NCBI GenBank assembly: GCA_910579545.1
Contig: CAJTVI010000015.1
Span: 1-41,306 of the forward strand
From: an uncultured Oscillospiraceae bacterium
Lineage (GTDB): Bacteria > Bacillota > Clostridia > Oscillospirales > Ruminococcaceae
Length of the DNA: 41,306 nucleotides
Direction of reading: 5' to 3'
Position 1 is the stretch's first letter, and every line of letters begins with the position of its first letter. Both the position numbers and the translations under genes were made by a program. Shown piece after piece: positions 9,494 through 17,021 of the stretch. The notes beneath the pieces are model-generated. The model made no database searches. It was not told the origin of the DNA and saw only the letters and a list, made by a program, of their open reading frames with translations.

Positions 9494-10405
9494 ATGGCAA
9501 TAAGCGCATGCGGGCCGGTTTTTATCGACCAGCAGGGCCGGGAGATGGTCCAACACGGCACGCCGCTGTTTCCGGCGGCCTGCTACCAGGACGATATCCG
9601 CCGGGCCGAGGTGCCATGGCACTGGCACGAGGAACTGGAGGCGCTGGTGGTGCAGGCCGGGGCGGCCCGGGTCTCGGTAAATGGGGCCGACCATCTGGTA
9701 AAGGAGGGCGAGGGTTTTTTTATCAACGCCGGGGCTTTGCATGGGGCCTGGCCGGCAGGGGAGGGCAGCTGCCTTCTGCGCTCGGTGGTGTTCCACCCCC
9801 GGCTGGTGGGCGGCAGCGTGGACAGCATCCTCTGGCAGAAATACCTCGAGCCGCTGCTTTGCGACCCCTGCCGCCCCTGCGTGTTTTTGGGCGGCGCAAG
9901 GGAGTGGGAACAGGCCGCTTCAAGCGCGATCCAGGCGGCCTGGCAGGCCTGCGCGGCGGAGGCGGAGGGCTTTGAGTTTGTGGTGCGGGAAAGGCTTTCC
10001 GCCCTTATTTTTCTCCTTTTTCAAAACTGCCCGGCGCAGCAAAAAAGCCCCTCCGGCAAGGCCCTGCGGGATGGCGGGCGGGTCAAAGCCATGCTTCAGT
10101 ATATCCAGCAGCATTATGCCGGAGCCCTCACCCTGGCCGCCATCGCCCAAAGCGCCAGCCTCAGCGAAAACGAGTGCCTGCGGTGCTTTCGCAGCATGAC
10201 CGGCAGTTCCCCGATCCAGTACCTTAAACAGCTGCGCATCCAAAAGGCGGCGGAACTGCTGGCCTCGACCGACTGGAAGATCGCGGACATCGGGGCGGCG
10301 TGCGGATTTCAGGAGATGAGTTATTTTGCCAGGGCCTTCCGGGAACTCAAGGGCTGCACGCCCAGCGCCTACCGAAAAGGCCTGGCGCAAAACACAGCCA
10401 AATAA
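9494..10405 (+). CDS. AraC-family regulator with N-terminal cupin
   Basis: 303 aa. The N-terminal half looks like an AraC-type cupin (VPWHWHEELEALVV with two His and a Glu, then GEGFFINAGALHGAW). The C-terminal about 100 residues carry two helix-turn-helix motifs: LTLAAIAQSASLSENECLRCFRSMTG and KIADIGAACGFQEMSYFARAFRELKGCTPSAYR, the classical AraC C-terminus. CAGGAGGGA at 9478-9486 precedes the ATG at 9494. Divergent from the MFS gene, it probably controls it in response to a small molecule bound by the cupin. A second AraC-type gene follows after about 120 bp. Confidence 0.88.
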   Translation: MAISACGPVFIDQQGREMVQHGTPLFPAACYQDDIRRAEVPWHWHEELEALVVQAGAARVSVNGADHLVKEGEGFFINAGALHGAWPAGEGSCLLRSVVFHPRLVGGSVDSILWQKYLEPLLCDPCRPCVFLGGAREWEQAASSAIQAAWQACAAEAEGFEFVVRERLSALIFLLFQNCPAQQKSPSGKALRDGGRVKAMLQYIQQHYAGALTLAAIAQSASLSENECLRCFRSMTGSSPIQYLKQLRIQKAAELLASTDWKIADIGAACGFQEMSYFARAFRELKGCTPSAYRKGLAQNTAK

Positions 10406-10493
10406 AACAGGGCCTCCAAAGGCCCGGCCGGCCCCGCGGACGCACCTCTCTTTTTTGTGCAGGGATCGAGAGGAAAATTTTTTATGTAACCTT

Positions 10494-10499
10494 TATACT
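10494..10499 (+). promoter_or_regulatory. Probable -10 element of the AraC-GyrI gene
   Basis: TATACT at 10494-10499 lies about 25 bp before the gene's ATG. No recognisable -35 is present, so activation may depend on the encoded regulator. Confidence 0.35.
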
Positions 10500-10524
10500 A
10501 CAAACAGCAGGGAGGATTTGCAGT

Positions 10525-11376
10525 ATGGAATGGGTCGACCGGCTGAACGAGGCAATCGCCTATATTGAGGAGCATCTGACCGACGAGTTGGACAATAAGC
10601 AGCTTGGGCGGATCGCCTGCTGCTCGGCATATCACTTTGAGCGGATGTTCGCCTATATGGCGGGGGTGCCGCTGTCCGAGTATATCCGGCGGCGCAGGAT
10701 GTCCCTGGCCGCCGTGGACCTGCAGGCAAACGGCATGCGCATCCTGGACGCCGCGCTCAAATATGGGTACAGTTCCCCCACGGCGTTTAACCGGGCGTTC
10801 CAGGCTGTGCACGGCATCGCGCCCTCCGCCGCAAAAAAGGCGGGGGCGCGGGTCAAATCCTTCCCGCCCATCGTATTCACCATCACTGTGAAAGGAGCGG
10901 AGGAAATGAACTACCGGATCGAAACAAAAGAGGCATTCCGTGTTGTAGGGGTGTCGGTGCCGCTGCACCGCGAGATCGAACAAAACTTTGCGGTCATCCC
11001 CCCAAAATGGCAGGAGATCACCCAAAACGGCACCCTGCAAAAACTTGTTGGCATGATGGACACGCCCCCCATGGGGGTGCTTGGGGTAAGCACCTGCAGC
11101 GATGACGGGCCGTGGCGCTATTACATTGCGGTAGCCACCACCCAGCCGCGGGGCGAACTGGAGGAATATGTGGTGCCGGCGGCCACCTGGGCCATCTTTC
11201 CCGGCCGGGGCCCGGGCCAGTCGATCCAGGAGCTGGAAAAGCGCATCGTGACCGAGTGGCTGCCCACCTCGGGCTACGAGTACGGCAATGCCGCGGATAT
11301 AGAGGTCTACCTCAACGCCGACCCGCAGAACTCGGAGTACGAGGTCTGGATCCCGGTGGTAAAAAGGCAGCAGTAA
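10525..11376 (+). CDS. AraC-family regulator with GyrI-like ligand-binding domain
   Basis: 283 aa. The N-terminal 100 residues are the AraC DNA-binding domain (AIAYIEEHLTDELDNKQLGRIACCSAYHFERMF; ILDAALKYGYSSPTAFNRAF). Residues from about 125 match a GyrI-like/effector-binding fold: NYRIETKEAFRVVGVSVPL, DGPWRYYIAVATTQP, WAIFPGRGPGQSIQELEKRIVTEWLPTSGYEY, EVYLNADPQNSEYEVWIPV. The family (Rob/SoxS-like with AraE_bind/GyrI) binds small hydrophobic or cationic compounds and often controls drug efflux. GGAGG at 10511-10515 fixes ATG 10525; reading from 10300 would run into the previous gene. It ends before a very strong terminator. The target is not evident. Confidence 0.9.
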   Translation: MEWVDRLNEAIAYIEEHLTDELDNKQLGRIACCSAYHFERMFAYMAGVPLSEYIRRRRMSLAAVDLQANGMRILDAALKYGYSSPTAFNRAFQAVHGIAPSAAKKAGARVKSFPPIVFTITVKGAEEMNYRIETKEAFRVVGVSVPLHREIEQNFAVIPPKWQEITQNGTLQKLVGMMDTPPMGVLGVSTCSDDGPWRYYIAVATTQPRGELEEYVVPAATWAIFPGRGPGQSIQELEKRIVTEWLPTSGYEYGNAADIEVYLNADPQNSEYEVWIPVVKRQQ

Positions 11377-11457
11377 AACGTGGGGGCCGGGCGCGGCAAA
11401 CCCGCCCGGCCAAACGCTGCAAACCCCGCAGCCCGCGCGCAAAAATCCACACAGCAG

Positions 11458-11497
11458 CGCCGGGGCGCGCTCCAGAAGGAGCGCGCCCCGGCGTTTT
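11458..11497 (+). terminator. Strong intrinsic terminator
   Basis: Perfect 16-bp GC-rich stem (11458-11473 with 11478-11493), loop AGAA, then TTTT. It ends the AraC-GyrI transcript. Between it and the ABC operon (11498-11619) are two imperfect copies of a CCCTTGCGGCGGG-type stretch (about 11528 and 11594) and no gene. Confidence 0.9.
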
Positions 11498-11619
11498 GCG
11501 GCGGCGCTTGGGCCGCCGCCTGTCCCGCCCTTGCGGCGGGGCGGGAGAGGGCAAACCTGCCCTTCGCGTCCACCCCCCACGCCCGCTTTTGGCCCTTGCG
11601 GCGGGTGGGGCGGGAAAGG

Positions 11620-12372
11620 TCATTCCTCGTCGGCAAACAGGCGCAGGTACCGCTGGGGGTCGTAGCCGGTGGCCTTTTGCAGCGCGCCGGTCAGGGTGTC
11701 GCCGGCGGCGCGCAGGGCGTCCATCTCCAGGTCCGCCGCCACCCGGCCCTTGTGCAGGATGATGGCCCGGTCCAAAAACGGCTCGGCCTCCTCCAGGTAG
11801 TGGGTGGCCAGCAAAACGGTCTCGCCGCCGCGCAGGCTGCCCGCCAGCAGCTTCAAAAAGTCCCGCCGGGTCAGCGGGTCCTTGCCCAAAAAGGGTTCGT
11901 CCATCAAAAGATACCGCGCGCGCTTGGCCATGCCGGCCGCCACCTCCACCTTGGCCCGCTGCCCGGTGGACATTTTTTCGATCCTCTGCCGCGGGTCAAG
12001 TTCAAAAAACTCCAGCAGCTTGCGGTAGCGATTTGCATCAAACCGGGGGAAAAAACGGGCCAGGAATTCCGCGTACTCCGCCGGGTCCATCGCGGGGAAA
12101 TAGCTGCCCTCGCCGGTCATGTAGGCCAGCTGGTGGTACATCGCCTGGGGCGGCTGGCCGTCAAACAGCACCCGGCCGCCGGTCAGGCAGACAAGGCCGG
12201 CCGCGGTCCGCAGCAGGGTGGTTTTGCCGGCCCCGTTTTCGCCCAAAAGGCCCACCACCTGCCCGTCCGGGATGGCAAGGCTTGTGGCAAACAGCCCCCG
12301 GCCCAGCGCTTCGCGGTTTTTGGCCGTGGGGCCGCAGCCGTACAGCTTTTCGGCGTTTTCCAATACGATCAC
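11620..12372 (-). CDS. ABC transporter ATPase (exporter type)
   Basis: 250-aa nucleotide-binding subunit. Walker A GENGAGKT (residues 44-51), signature STGQ (135-138), Walker B LLMDEP (155-160) and H-loop His in LLATHY. I start it at the GTG whose GTGA overlaps the stop of the preceding gene by 4 nt, with AGGAGG about 10 nt upstream; a reading from 12558 lies inside that gene. It is the last gene of a GntR-YtrA-type operon with a six-TM permease and an anchored protein. Single-domain ATPases of this arrangement usually drive export of peptides, antibiotics or lipids. Confidence 0.88.
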   Translation of the reverse strand: MIVLENAEKLYGCGPTAKNREALGRGLFATSLAIPDGQVVGLLGENGAGKTTLLRTAAGLVCLTGGRVLFDGQPPQAMYHQLAYMTGEGSYFPAMDPAEYAEFLARFFPRFDANRYRKLLEFFELDPRQRIEKMSTGQRAKVEVAAGMAKRARYLLMDEPFLGKDPLTRRDFLKLLAGSLRGGETVLLATHYLEEAEPFLDRAIILHKGRVAADLEMDALRAAGDTLTGALQKATGYDPQRYLRLFADEE

Positions 12373-13847
12373 TGCAATGCCACCTCCTGCCCGGTCATAA
12401 AATAACAGTATGCGGCCAGCGCCTCGCTGCCGTAGGGGTCGGCCTGCCCAAACCGGCAGCTGCGGCGGGGGCTCCAGGCCTGCCAAAAGGCCCGCCAGGC
12501 GTCCTGCCGCCAGTCCCCGGCCAGGATCCCCTCGTACAGCCGCCGGCCCTGTCCCCACACCGCCACGCTCACCTCGCCGGCAAGGTAGGTATCATCCTTC
12601 CAAAGGCCGGCGGGAGGCTGCTCGGCCGCGTGGGGCAGCCGCTGCTGCACCGTTACCAGCCGCTCGCCGTCCTCGCTGAGGCCCGCGCCCAAAAACTGCG
12701 CGGCGGCGTCCGCCTGCTCAAGGCGCAGCAGCTCCTTTACCGTAAATTTGCCGTTTTCCACCCGCAGGGCCGCGGCGCAGCTGCCGGCCCAGGGCGGGCC
12801 GGCCGTCTGCCCCGTATTGTCCGGGTAAAGCACCAGGCCTATGTCCGCATGGCTGGTTTTGGCCGGGCTGCAAAAGTGCACCTCGCATTGCTCCTGCCCC
12901 TCGGGCAGGGATAACAGAAAGGCCTCGTCAGTCACCGCGCCGGCCTCATCCAGCGCGGCGGCCACAAGGGCGTTTTGCCGGCACAGCACCAGCACCATCC
13001 CATCCTGCCCGGCCGGGGCCGCGCCCTCCAGCTTCCCCGGCAGGACGGCGGCGGGGCTCACCGACCCAATGGGGCGGGAATAATCCAAAAACTCCATCCC
13101 GGTGCCCTCGGCCCCGGCCGCCGCAACCTGTGTCGAACTGCCCCACCGCTCAATGCAGAATACCCTCGTCTCGCCGTTTGCGGTAAGGGCCAAAAACTCG
13201 CGCTGCCCGGCCCGGGTGCGCCATGTTTTGTAAGAGAACTTCCTTGCCAGCCGCCCGGCTTGCTGGTCGGCCTCGCTGGCAGCTTCACCCGGAACGGCCA
13301 GCTGCCAGATCTGCGGGCCGGGGGCGCCGATCATCACGCTGCCGCTGCAAAAGGTAAACCGCCCGCCCTCGGGGGCGGCCAGGCGCAGGCCGCTGTCAAA
13401 CACAGCAAGGTCCCGGCCCTCAGCCCCCCACACGTTGATGTAAAAGGCGATCTCGTCGGTGGTGATCTGCCAGCAGGCATTGCCGGCCCCATCGGTGGTC
13501 TGCCGCGGCGCGCTGGTGTCCGCGCCCGGCGCGGGCTGTAAGGTCACCGAGTCGTAATAGCCGCGGCTCTGCGCCGCTTCCTCGGCGGCATACTGGGGGA
13601 CAAAGCGGTTCTGCACCCCCGCCCCAGTGAGGGTGAAGTCTATCCGGAACAGGTTGTCCCGCACCGCGCCCTCCACGGTTACCCCATCAAGGGCCGACCG
13701 TTCGCCCGCAAGGTCCTGCAGGGCCAGGCCGCTGCGGCCGGCCAGCGCAAAAATGGCCCCATACCACAGCACGACCCCCGCAAGGGCCAGCGCGGCCAGC
13801 GCCGCCAGGGTGCGGTAGGGCGCCAGGGCTTTTTTGAGGTTTTTCAT
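12369..13847 (-). CDS. Membrane-anchored extracytoplasmic protein of an ABC operon, unknown function
   Basis: 492 aa; I recognise no family. A short basic N-terminus (MKNLKKALAPYRT) and one hydrophobic segment (about residues 13-37) act as signal anchor, and everything else looks like a beta-rich soluble domain outside the membrane. There are two Cys in CEVHFCSP and one in VFCIERWG. The ATG at 13847 has GGGGG about 11 nt upstream; a TTG at 13871 overlapping the previous stop (TTGA) is an alternative start adding eight residues. It lies between permease and ATPase genes and overlaps the ATPase by 4 nt, so its product is probably a stoichiometric partner of the transporter, for instance an extracellular sensor or substrate-capture subunit. 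Confidence 0.6.
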   Translation of the reverse strand: MKNLKKALAPYRTLAALAALALAGVVLWYGAIFALAGRSGLALQDLAGERSALDGVTVEGAVRDNLFRIDFTLTGAGVQNRFVPQYAAEEAAQSRGYYDSVTLQPAPGADTSAPRQTTDGAGNACWQITTDEIAFYINVWGAEGRDLAVFDSGLRLAAPEGGRFTFCSGSVMIGAPGPQIWQLAVPGEAASEADQQAGRLARKFSYKTWRTRAGQREFLALTANGETRVFCIERWGSSTQVAAAGAEGTGMEFLDYSRPIGSVSPAAVLPGKLEGAAPAGQDGMVLVLCRQNALVAAALDEAGAVTDEAFLLSLPEGQEQCEVHFCSPAKTSHADIGLVLYPDNTGQTAGPPWAGSCAAALRVENGKFTVKELLRLEQADAAAQFLGAGLSEDGERLVTVQQRLPHAAEQPPAGLWKDDTYLAGEVSVAVWGQGRRLYEGILAGDWRQDAWRAFWQAWSPRRSCRFGQADPYGSEALAAYCYFMTGQEVALQ

Positions 13848-13867
13848 CTGATTTCGCGCCCCCTTTC

Positions 13868-14719
13868 TCAAAGATTCTGCGCCCGCGCAAGGCTGCGCAG
13901 GGCGCTGGCCCAGGCGATGCCGGCAAGGGCCAGCTGGGCCAGCAGCACCAGCGGTTCATGGATCGGCCGGACCTGCTGAAGCGACAGCATAAACTGCCTG
14001 AACAGGGTGTCAAGGCAGAGCAACACCGACGCCGCCAGCAGGATGCCGTGTGCCAGCCGCATCAGCCCCCGCCGCATGCACAGCGCCTGCAGGCAGCTTA
14101 CCATGGCCAGCAGGTGGGCGGCAAACAGCAGGGCCGCAAGCGGGGCCAGGGGCAGCAAAAGCCGCATCCAGCTCGAGCGCACCATGCTTAAAAACAGCCC
14201 ATTGTGCAAAAATGGGGTGGCGGCCTGCCAGCTTTGCAGGGTGCCGCCAAGCCCGGCCAGCCGGGCCGCCGCTTCGCTGTCCCGCGCAAAGGCCATTGCC
14301 CGCCCCAGTGCGCAGAGCGGCGCATACAGCAGCATGTTCCACAGCGCGGTGGCCGCAATTACGGCGCCAATGGCCAACAGCCCGCTCAAAACCCCGGCCG
14401 CAAACACCGCGCCGCGCGGCCCCGGCAGGGTCATAAGGGTATAGATGCTCCGGCTGCGCCCATTCTGCCGCGCCGTGACCCAAAAGTTCAAAAGGGCCGC
14501 CGCCGCAATAAAGCCGGCCGGCACCAAAAACGAAAGGCTGTAGGTGGTCAGCAGCTCGGGGGTGGAAAATCCCTCGCTGAGCAGCCCGGGCGAAAACCCG
14601 GTGGCCAGCAAAGCAAACGCCAGCAAAAACTGGATGGGCCCTACCGCCGCCAGCAAAACGGCCAGCGGCCGGCGGATGGCCCGCAGCTGGTATTCGGCAA
14701 GGGTCAAAACATTCCGCAT
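13868..14719 (-). CDS. ABC transporter permease, six-TM
   Basis: 283 aa with about six hydrophobic segments and a short N-terminal helix (LTLAEYQLRAIRRP), the plan of ABC-2-like exporter permeases. The segment FWVTARQNGRSRSIYTLMTLPGPRGAVFAAGVLSGL matches the coupling region seen in YtrC/D- and BcrB-type permeases (LMTLP...R). Start supported by AAAGGAGGA before the ATG. It is the first gene behind a promoter that contains a predicted operator, and is followed directly by the anchored protein and the ATPase. Only one permease is present, so the transporter would be a homodimer in the membrane part, or needs a partner from elsewhere. Confidence 0.78.
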   Translation of the reverse strand: MRNVLTLAEYQLRAIRRPLAVLLAAVGPIQFLLAFALLATGFSPGLLSEGFSTPELLTTYSLSFLVPAGFIAAAALLNFWVTARQNGRSRSIYTLMTLPGPRGAVFAAGVLSGLLAIGAVIAATALWNMLLYAPLCALGRAMAFARDSEAAARLAGLGGTLQSWQAATPFLHNGLFLSMVRSSWMRLLLPLAPLAALLFAAHLLAMVSCLQALCMRRGLMRLAHGILLAASVLLCLDTLFRQFMLSLQQVRPIHEPLVLLAQLALAGIAWASALRSLARAQNL

Positions 14720-14783
14720 GGGTCAGGTCCTCCTTTGGGGGCCGCCGCACCGCCGCAAAAATGCGGCCCGGGCCGGCCCGAAT

Positions 14784-14812
14784 GTATTAGTAATGTAGTA
14801 CATACAGGGCAA
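14784..14812 (-). promoter_or_regulatory. Promoter of the ABC operon with internal operator
   Basis: Minus strand TTGCCC (14807-14812), 17-bp spacer, TAATAC (14784-14789). The spacer contains a perfect palindrome ATGTA-G-TACAT (14793-14803), including one of three TAGTACA sites in this locus. This is where a GntR dimer would block RNA polymerase. Confidence 0.6.
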
Positions 14813-14898
14813 AAAAACAGGGGATACAGCGGCGGCGGTATGGGCCCGCAAAGGCCCGGGGCCCGGGCCGCCCTGCCGGCAAAGCCGCCGCCGGGGGG

Positions 14899-15273
14899 CT
14901 AATCCTCCCACAGTTCGCTGATCAGGGCAATGGCCTTTTTGTAGCTTAAATGGTTTTGGCGGGCCTTGTTTACAAACTCGCGGCAAAGGCCAAGGGTCAG
15001 CTCCTGCTCAATGCGGGCGTAAAGTTCGGGCGTCACCCGCACCGTGCTGGGCCGGTTGCCCTCGGTAACCACATAGCCCTCCTCCTCCATCAGGCGGTAG
15101 GCCTTTTGCACCGTGTTGGGGTTTACGTTGGCCTGCACCGCAATCTCGCGCCGGCTGGGCAGCGCGTCGCCGTTCTGCACGGCGCCGCACAGGATCTGCT
15201 GCTTTACATACCCGGCCAGCTGAAGGTAAACCGGCTGGCGGTCGTCCAGCGCAAGATGGTCAAAGGCGATCAT
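14899..15273 (-). CDS. GntR-family regulator, YtrA subfamily
   Basis: 124 aa, a complete YtrA-type repressor: an N-terminal winged helix (PVYLQLAGYVKQQILCGAVQNGDALPSRREIAVQANVNPNTVQKAYRLMEEEGYV) and a short C-terminal dimerisation helix pair with no ligand domain. Members of this subfamily usually repress a neighbouring ABC exporter and their own gene and are relieved by cell-wall-active compounds. Here the ABC operon follows 180 bp downstream on the same strand, and both promoters hold the same TAGTACA element. Start supported by GGAAGGGAGG before the ATG. Assignment strong; inducer unknown. Confidence 0.92.
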   Translation of the reverse strand: MIAFDHLALDDRQPVYLQLAGYVKQQILCGAVQNGDALPSRREIAVQANVNPNTVQKAYRLMEEEGYVVTEGNRPSTVRVTPELYARIEQELTLGLCREFVNKARQNHLSYKKAIALISELWED

Positions 15274-15427
15274 GGGGTCCCTCCTTCCTGTGGGAATTGT
15301 ATCGCATCACAAAGGGCCGTATGCCGCCGGGCCAACTCCGCGGCTGGCCGCGCCGGCCGCGAAAAACCTGCCGCGGCATATCCGTTTTTCCGGCGCGGCG
15401 CGCGGGGGCTTTTTGGCAAACGCGGCG

Positions 15428-15480
15428 TGTGTACCAATGCCGTAGTACACTACTTTGTGCGTATTATAGCATTAGTACAC
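15428..15480. promoter_or_regulatory. Probable operator of the GntR regulator
   Basis: Two arms of a 12-bp inverted repeat (15428-15439 and 15469-15480, 11 of 12 positions complementary) flank a central dyad GTAGT-AC-ACTAC (15442-15453). TAGTACA occurs at 15443-15449 and 15473-15479, and again in the ABC promoter at 14796-14802. It overlaps the -10 and the start region of the gntR promoter. Confidence 0.6.
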
Positions 15481-15491
15481 CCGGAATGCAA
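15463..15491 (-). promoter_or_regulatory. SigA-type promoter of gntR
   Basis: Minus strand TTGCAT (15486-15491), 17-bp spacer, perfect TATAAT (15463-15468). Leader of about 180 nt to the gntR start. Confidence 0.82.
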
Positions 15492-15502
15492 GAGGGTTTT
15501 GC

Positions 15503-15542
15503 AAAAAAGTAAAACGCCGCCTGCCGTTTAAGGCAGGCGGCG
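15503..15542 (-). terminator. Terminator of the lacI-yesL operon
   Basis: 11-bp GC stem (15515-15525 with 15532-15542), 6-nt loop; on the minus strand it is followed by TTTTACTTTTTT. It closes the leftward transcript that starts at lacI. Confidence 0.85.
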
Positions 15543-15601
15543 CGGGAATGGCCGTTGGAAGCGGGGAAATAGGCGAGGCAAAAAGGGGATCGGCCGGCCG
15601 T

Positions 15602-16396
15602 TCAGCCCTCGCCGCCCGGGGCGGGGGAGCCGCCCTTGCCTGCGGCGCGGGCCTGCTTGATGGATTCCTCAATGGCAAAGCCCTCATCCAGCTGGTCGTA
15701 GAGCAAAAACTGCGCCAAAAACTGGATGTACCAAACCCCCAGCACCGGCAAAAGCAGCAGGGTCCAGGGGGCAAACAGGATCATCACGGCCAGGTAGGCC
15801 ATCTGCAGCAGCCCCACCCCCATCACCCGCGCAAAGTGCCGGATGCAAAACAGCAGGCAGTTGCGCAGCCGCACCAGGTTTTTTTGCCGGAACAGCACCA
15901 GCTGCGGCCAGTACAGGGTCAGGATCGCCACAAACAGCAGCACCGAAAAAAGGAACAGGCAAACCGTGCCAAGGCTGGGGGCCGCCTGCGCCCACCAAAA
16001 CAGATGGCACATAAAGGCGTACAGCCCGCAAAACAGGCCCATCACCGCGCCGGGCAAAAGGCTGTCGCGCCAGTTGTTTTTCCAGGCCGCGCGCCAGTTT
16101 GCCCACCAGCCGCCGGAGGCGTCCCGCAGCGCCCGCAGCACCGAATCCGCCAGGCAGGCCCAAAACGGCCCCAGCACCGCACCGCCCGCAAGGCAGCAGG
16201 GCACAAGCAGCAGCAGGCTGGACGAGAGCAGCGACACCGCGATGCCCGCGGCCAGCGGCAGCGCGCCCAGCAGGGTGATCAGGTTGATGCGCAGCCAGCG
16301 GCCGGCGTGCAGCGAAAGCAGCTGCTTGTACCGGTTAAAACCGGTCTGGCGCACCTCGGGGTCGTATAAGGGGTCCTCGGCAATAAACAGGCCCAT
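15602..16396 (-). CDS. YesL/DUF624-family membrane protein
   Basis: 264 aa with about six hydrophobic segments. The pattern (ALPLAAGIAVSLLSSSLLLLVPCCLAGGAVLGPFWACLADSVLRAL, then WRAAWKNNWRDSLLPGAVMGLFCGLYAFM) is that of the YesL/DUF624 family, small membrane proteins found next to LplB/YtcP-type sugar ABC importers whose function is not known. Here it sits in the lacI operon opposite exactly such an importer. ATG 16396 follows GGAGG inside the end of the previous gene; one nt separates the two genes. A longer reading from 16501 would lie within the upstream gene. Confidence 0.8.
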   Translation of the reverse strand: MGLFIAEDPLYDPEVRQTGFNRYKQLLSLHAGRWLRINLITLLGALPLAAGIAVSLLSSSLLLLVPCCLAGGAVLGPFWACLADSVLRALRDASGGWWANWRAAWKNNWRDSLLPGAVMGLFCGLYAFMCHLFWWAQAAPSLGTVCLFLFSVLLFVAILTLYWPQLVLFRQKNLVRLRNCLLFCIRHFARVMGVGLLQMAYLAVMILFAPWTLLLLPVLGVWYIQFLAQFLLYDQLDEGFAIEESIKQARAAGKGGSPAPGGEG

Positions 16397-16397
16397 C

Positions 16398-16973
16398 TCA
16401 AACACCCTCCTTTTGCAGCCGTTCCCACAAAAGGCCGCATTCTTCCATGTGCTTTGCGCTGTGCCCGGGGGCAAAGCTGCGCCGGGCCAGCCACAGCCCA
16501 TCGGCCTCCAGCCAGCCCTCCTCTAAGGTGTCGTACTCGGCGTCAAAGCCCTCGGGGTCTTCCAAAAGAAAAAAGTAGCTGTCGCAGGCGCTCAGATCCG
16601 CCACCAGCTTTACGTTGGAGGCGTAGCCGTACATCGCGTCCTGCCCTTCGGCGGTGGTGTATTGGTTCAGCTGTACCACCACCCGGCCGTCCCCGTTGCA
16701 GTCCGCCCCCAGGGCCTCCAGCCGCTCCTGCCAGCGGGCGGCCGCCTCCTCTGAGAGGGGATACTGCCCCACATAGGCCACCTGGTAATCCGGCCGCACC
16801 TGGCTTACCGCATTCCAGATCAGGTCCGCCGCGATCAGCACCAGCACCGCGCCTATCAGCAGCTGCCATTTGTGGTACTCCCACCAGTTGCGCCGCGCCT
16901 CGCGTTTGGTAAGGGTTTTATGCTCTTCGGGCTGTACGTCCCGGTATTTCCATTTCAGATATTCGCTGGCCAT
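16398..16973 (-). CDS. Single-TM protein of the lacI operon, unknown function
   Basis: 191 aa, not recognised. A highly charged N-terminal cytoplasmic part of about 35 residues (KWKYRDVQPEEHKTLTKREA), one hydrophobic segment (about 37-57), then an acidic extracytoplasmic domain rich in Glu/Asp/Tyr with two short aromatic repeats. In architecture it resembles small accessory proteins encoded beside YesL, but I cannot name a family. The start at 16973 has AAAGGGG upstream. Lying between lacI and yesL with short gaps, it should be expressed with them and probably helps the neighbouring oligosaccharide importer. Confidence 0.6.
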   Translation of the reverse strand: MASEYLKWKYRDVQPEEHKTLTKREARRNWWEYHKWQLLIGAVLVLIAADLIWNAVSQVRPDYQVAYVGQYPLSEEAAARWQERLEALGADCNGDGRVVVQLNQYTTAEGQDAMYGYASNVKLVADLSACDSYFFLLEDPEGFDAEYDTLEEGWLEADGLWLARRSFAPGHSAKHMEECGLLWERLQKEGV

Positions 16974-17021
16974 CTCTGGGCACCCCTTTCTTTCATTAAA
17001 ACGCCGGCCTGCCCGGCCCGC

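Noticed and set aside
11498..11619. CCCTTGCGGCGGG-type near-repeats considered as a CRISPR or mobile-element end
   Set aside because: Only two imperfect copies, no spacers, no transposase and no target duplication; most likely degenerate GC-rich hairpins.
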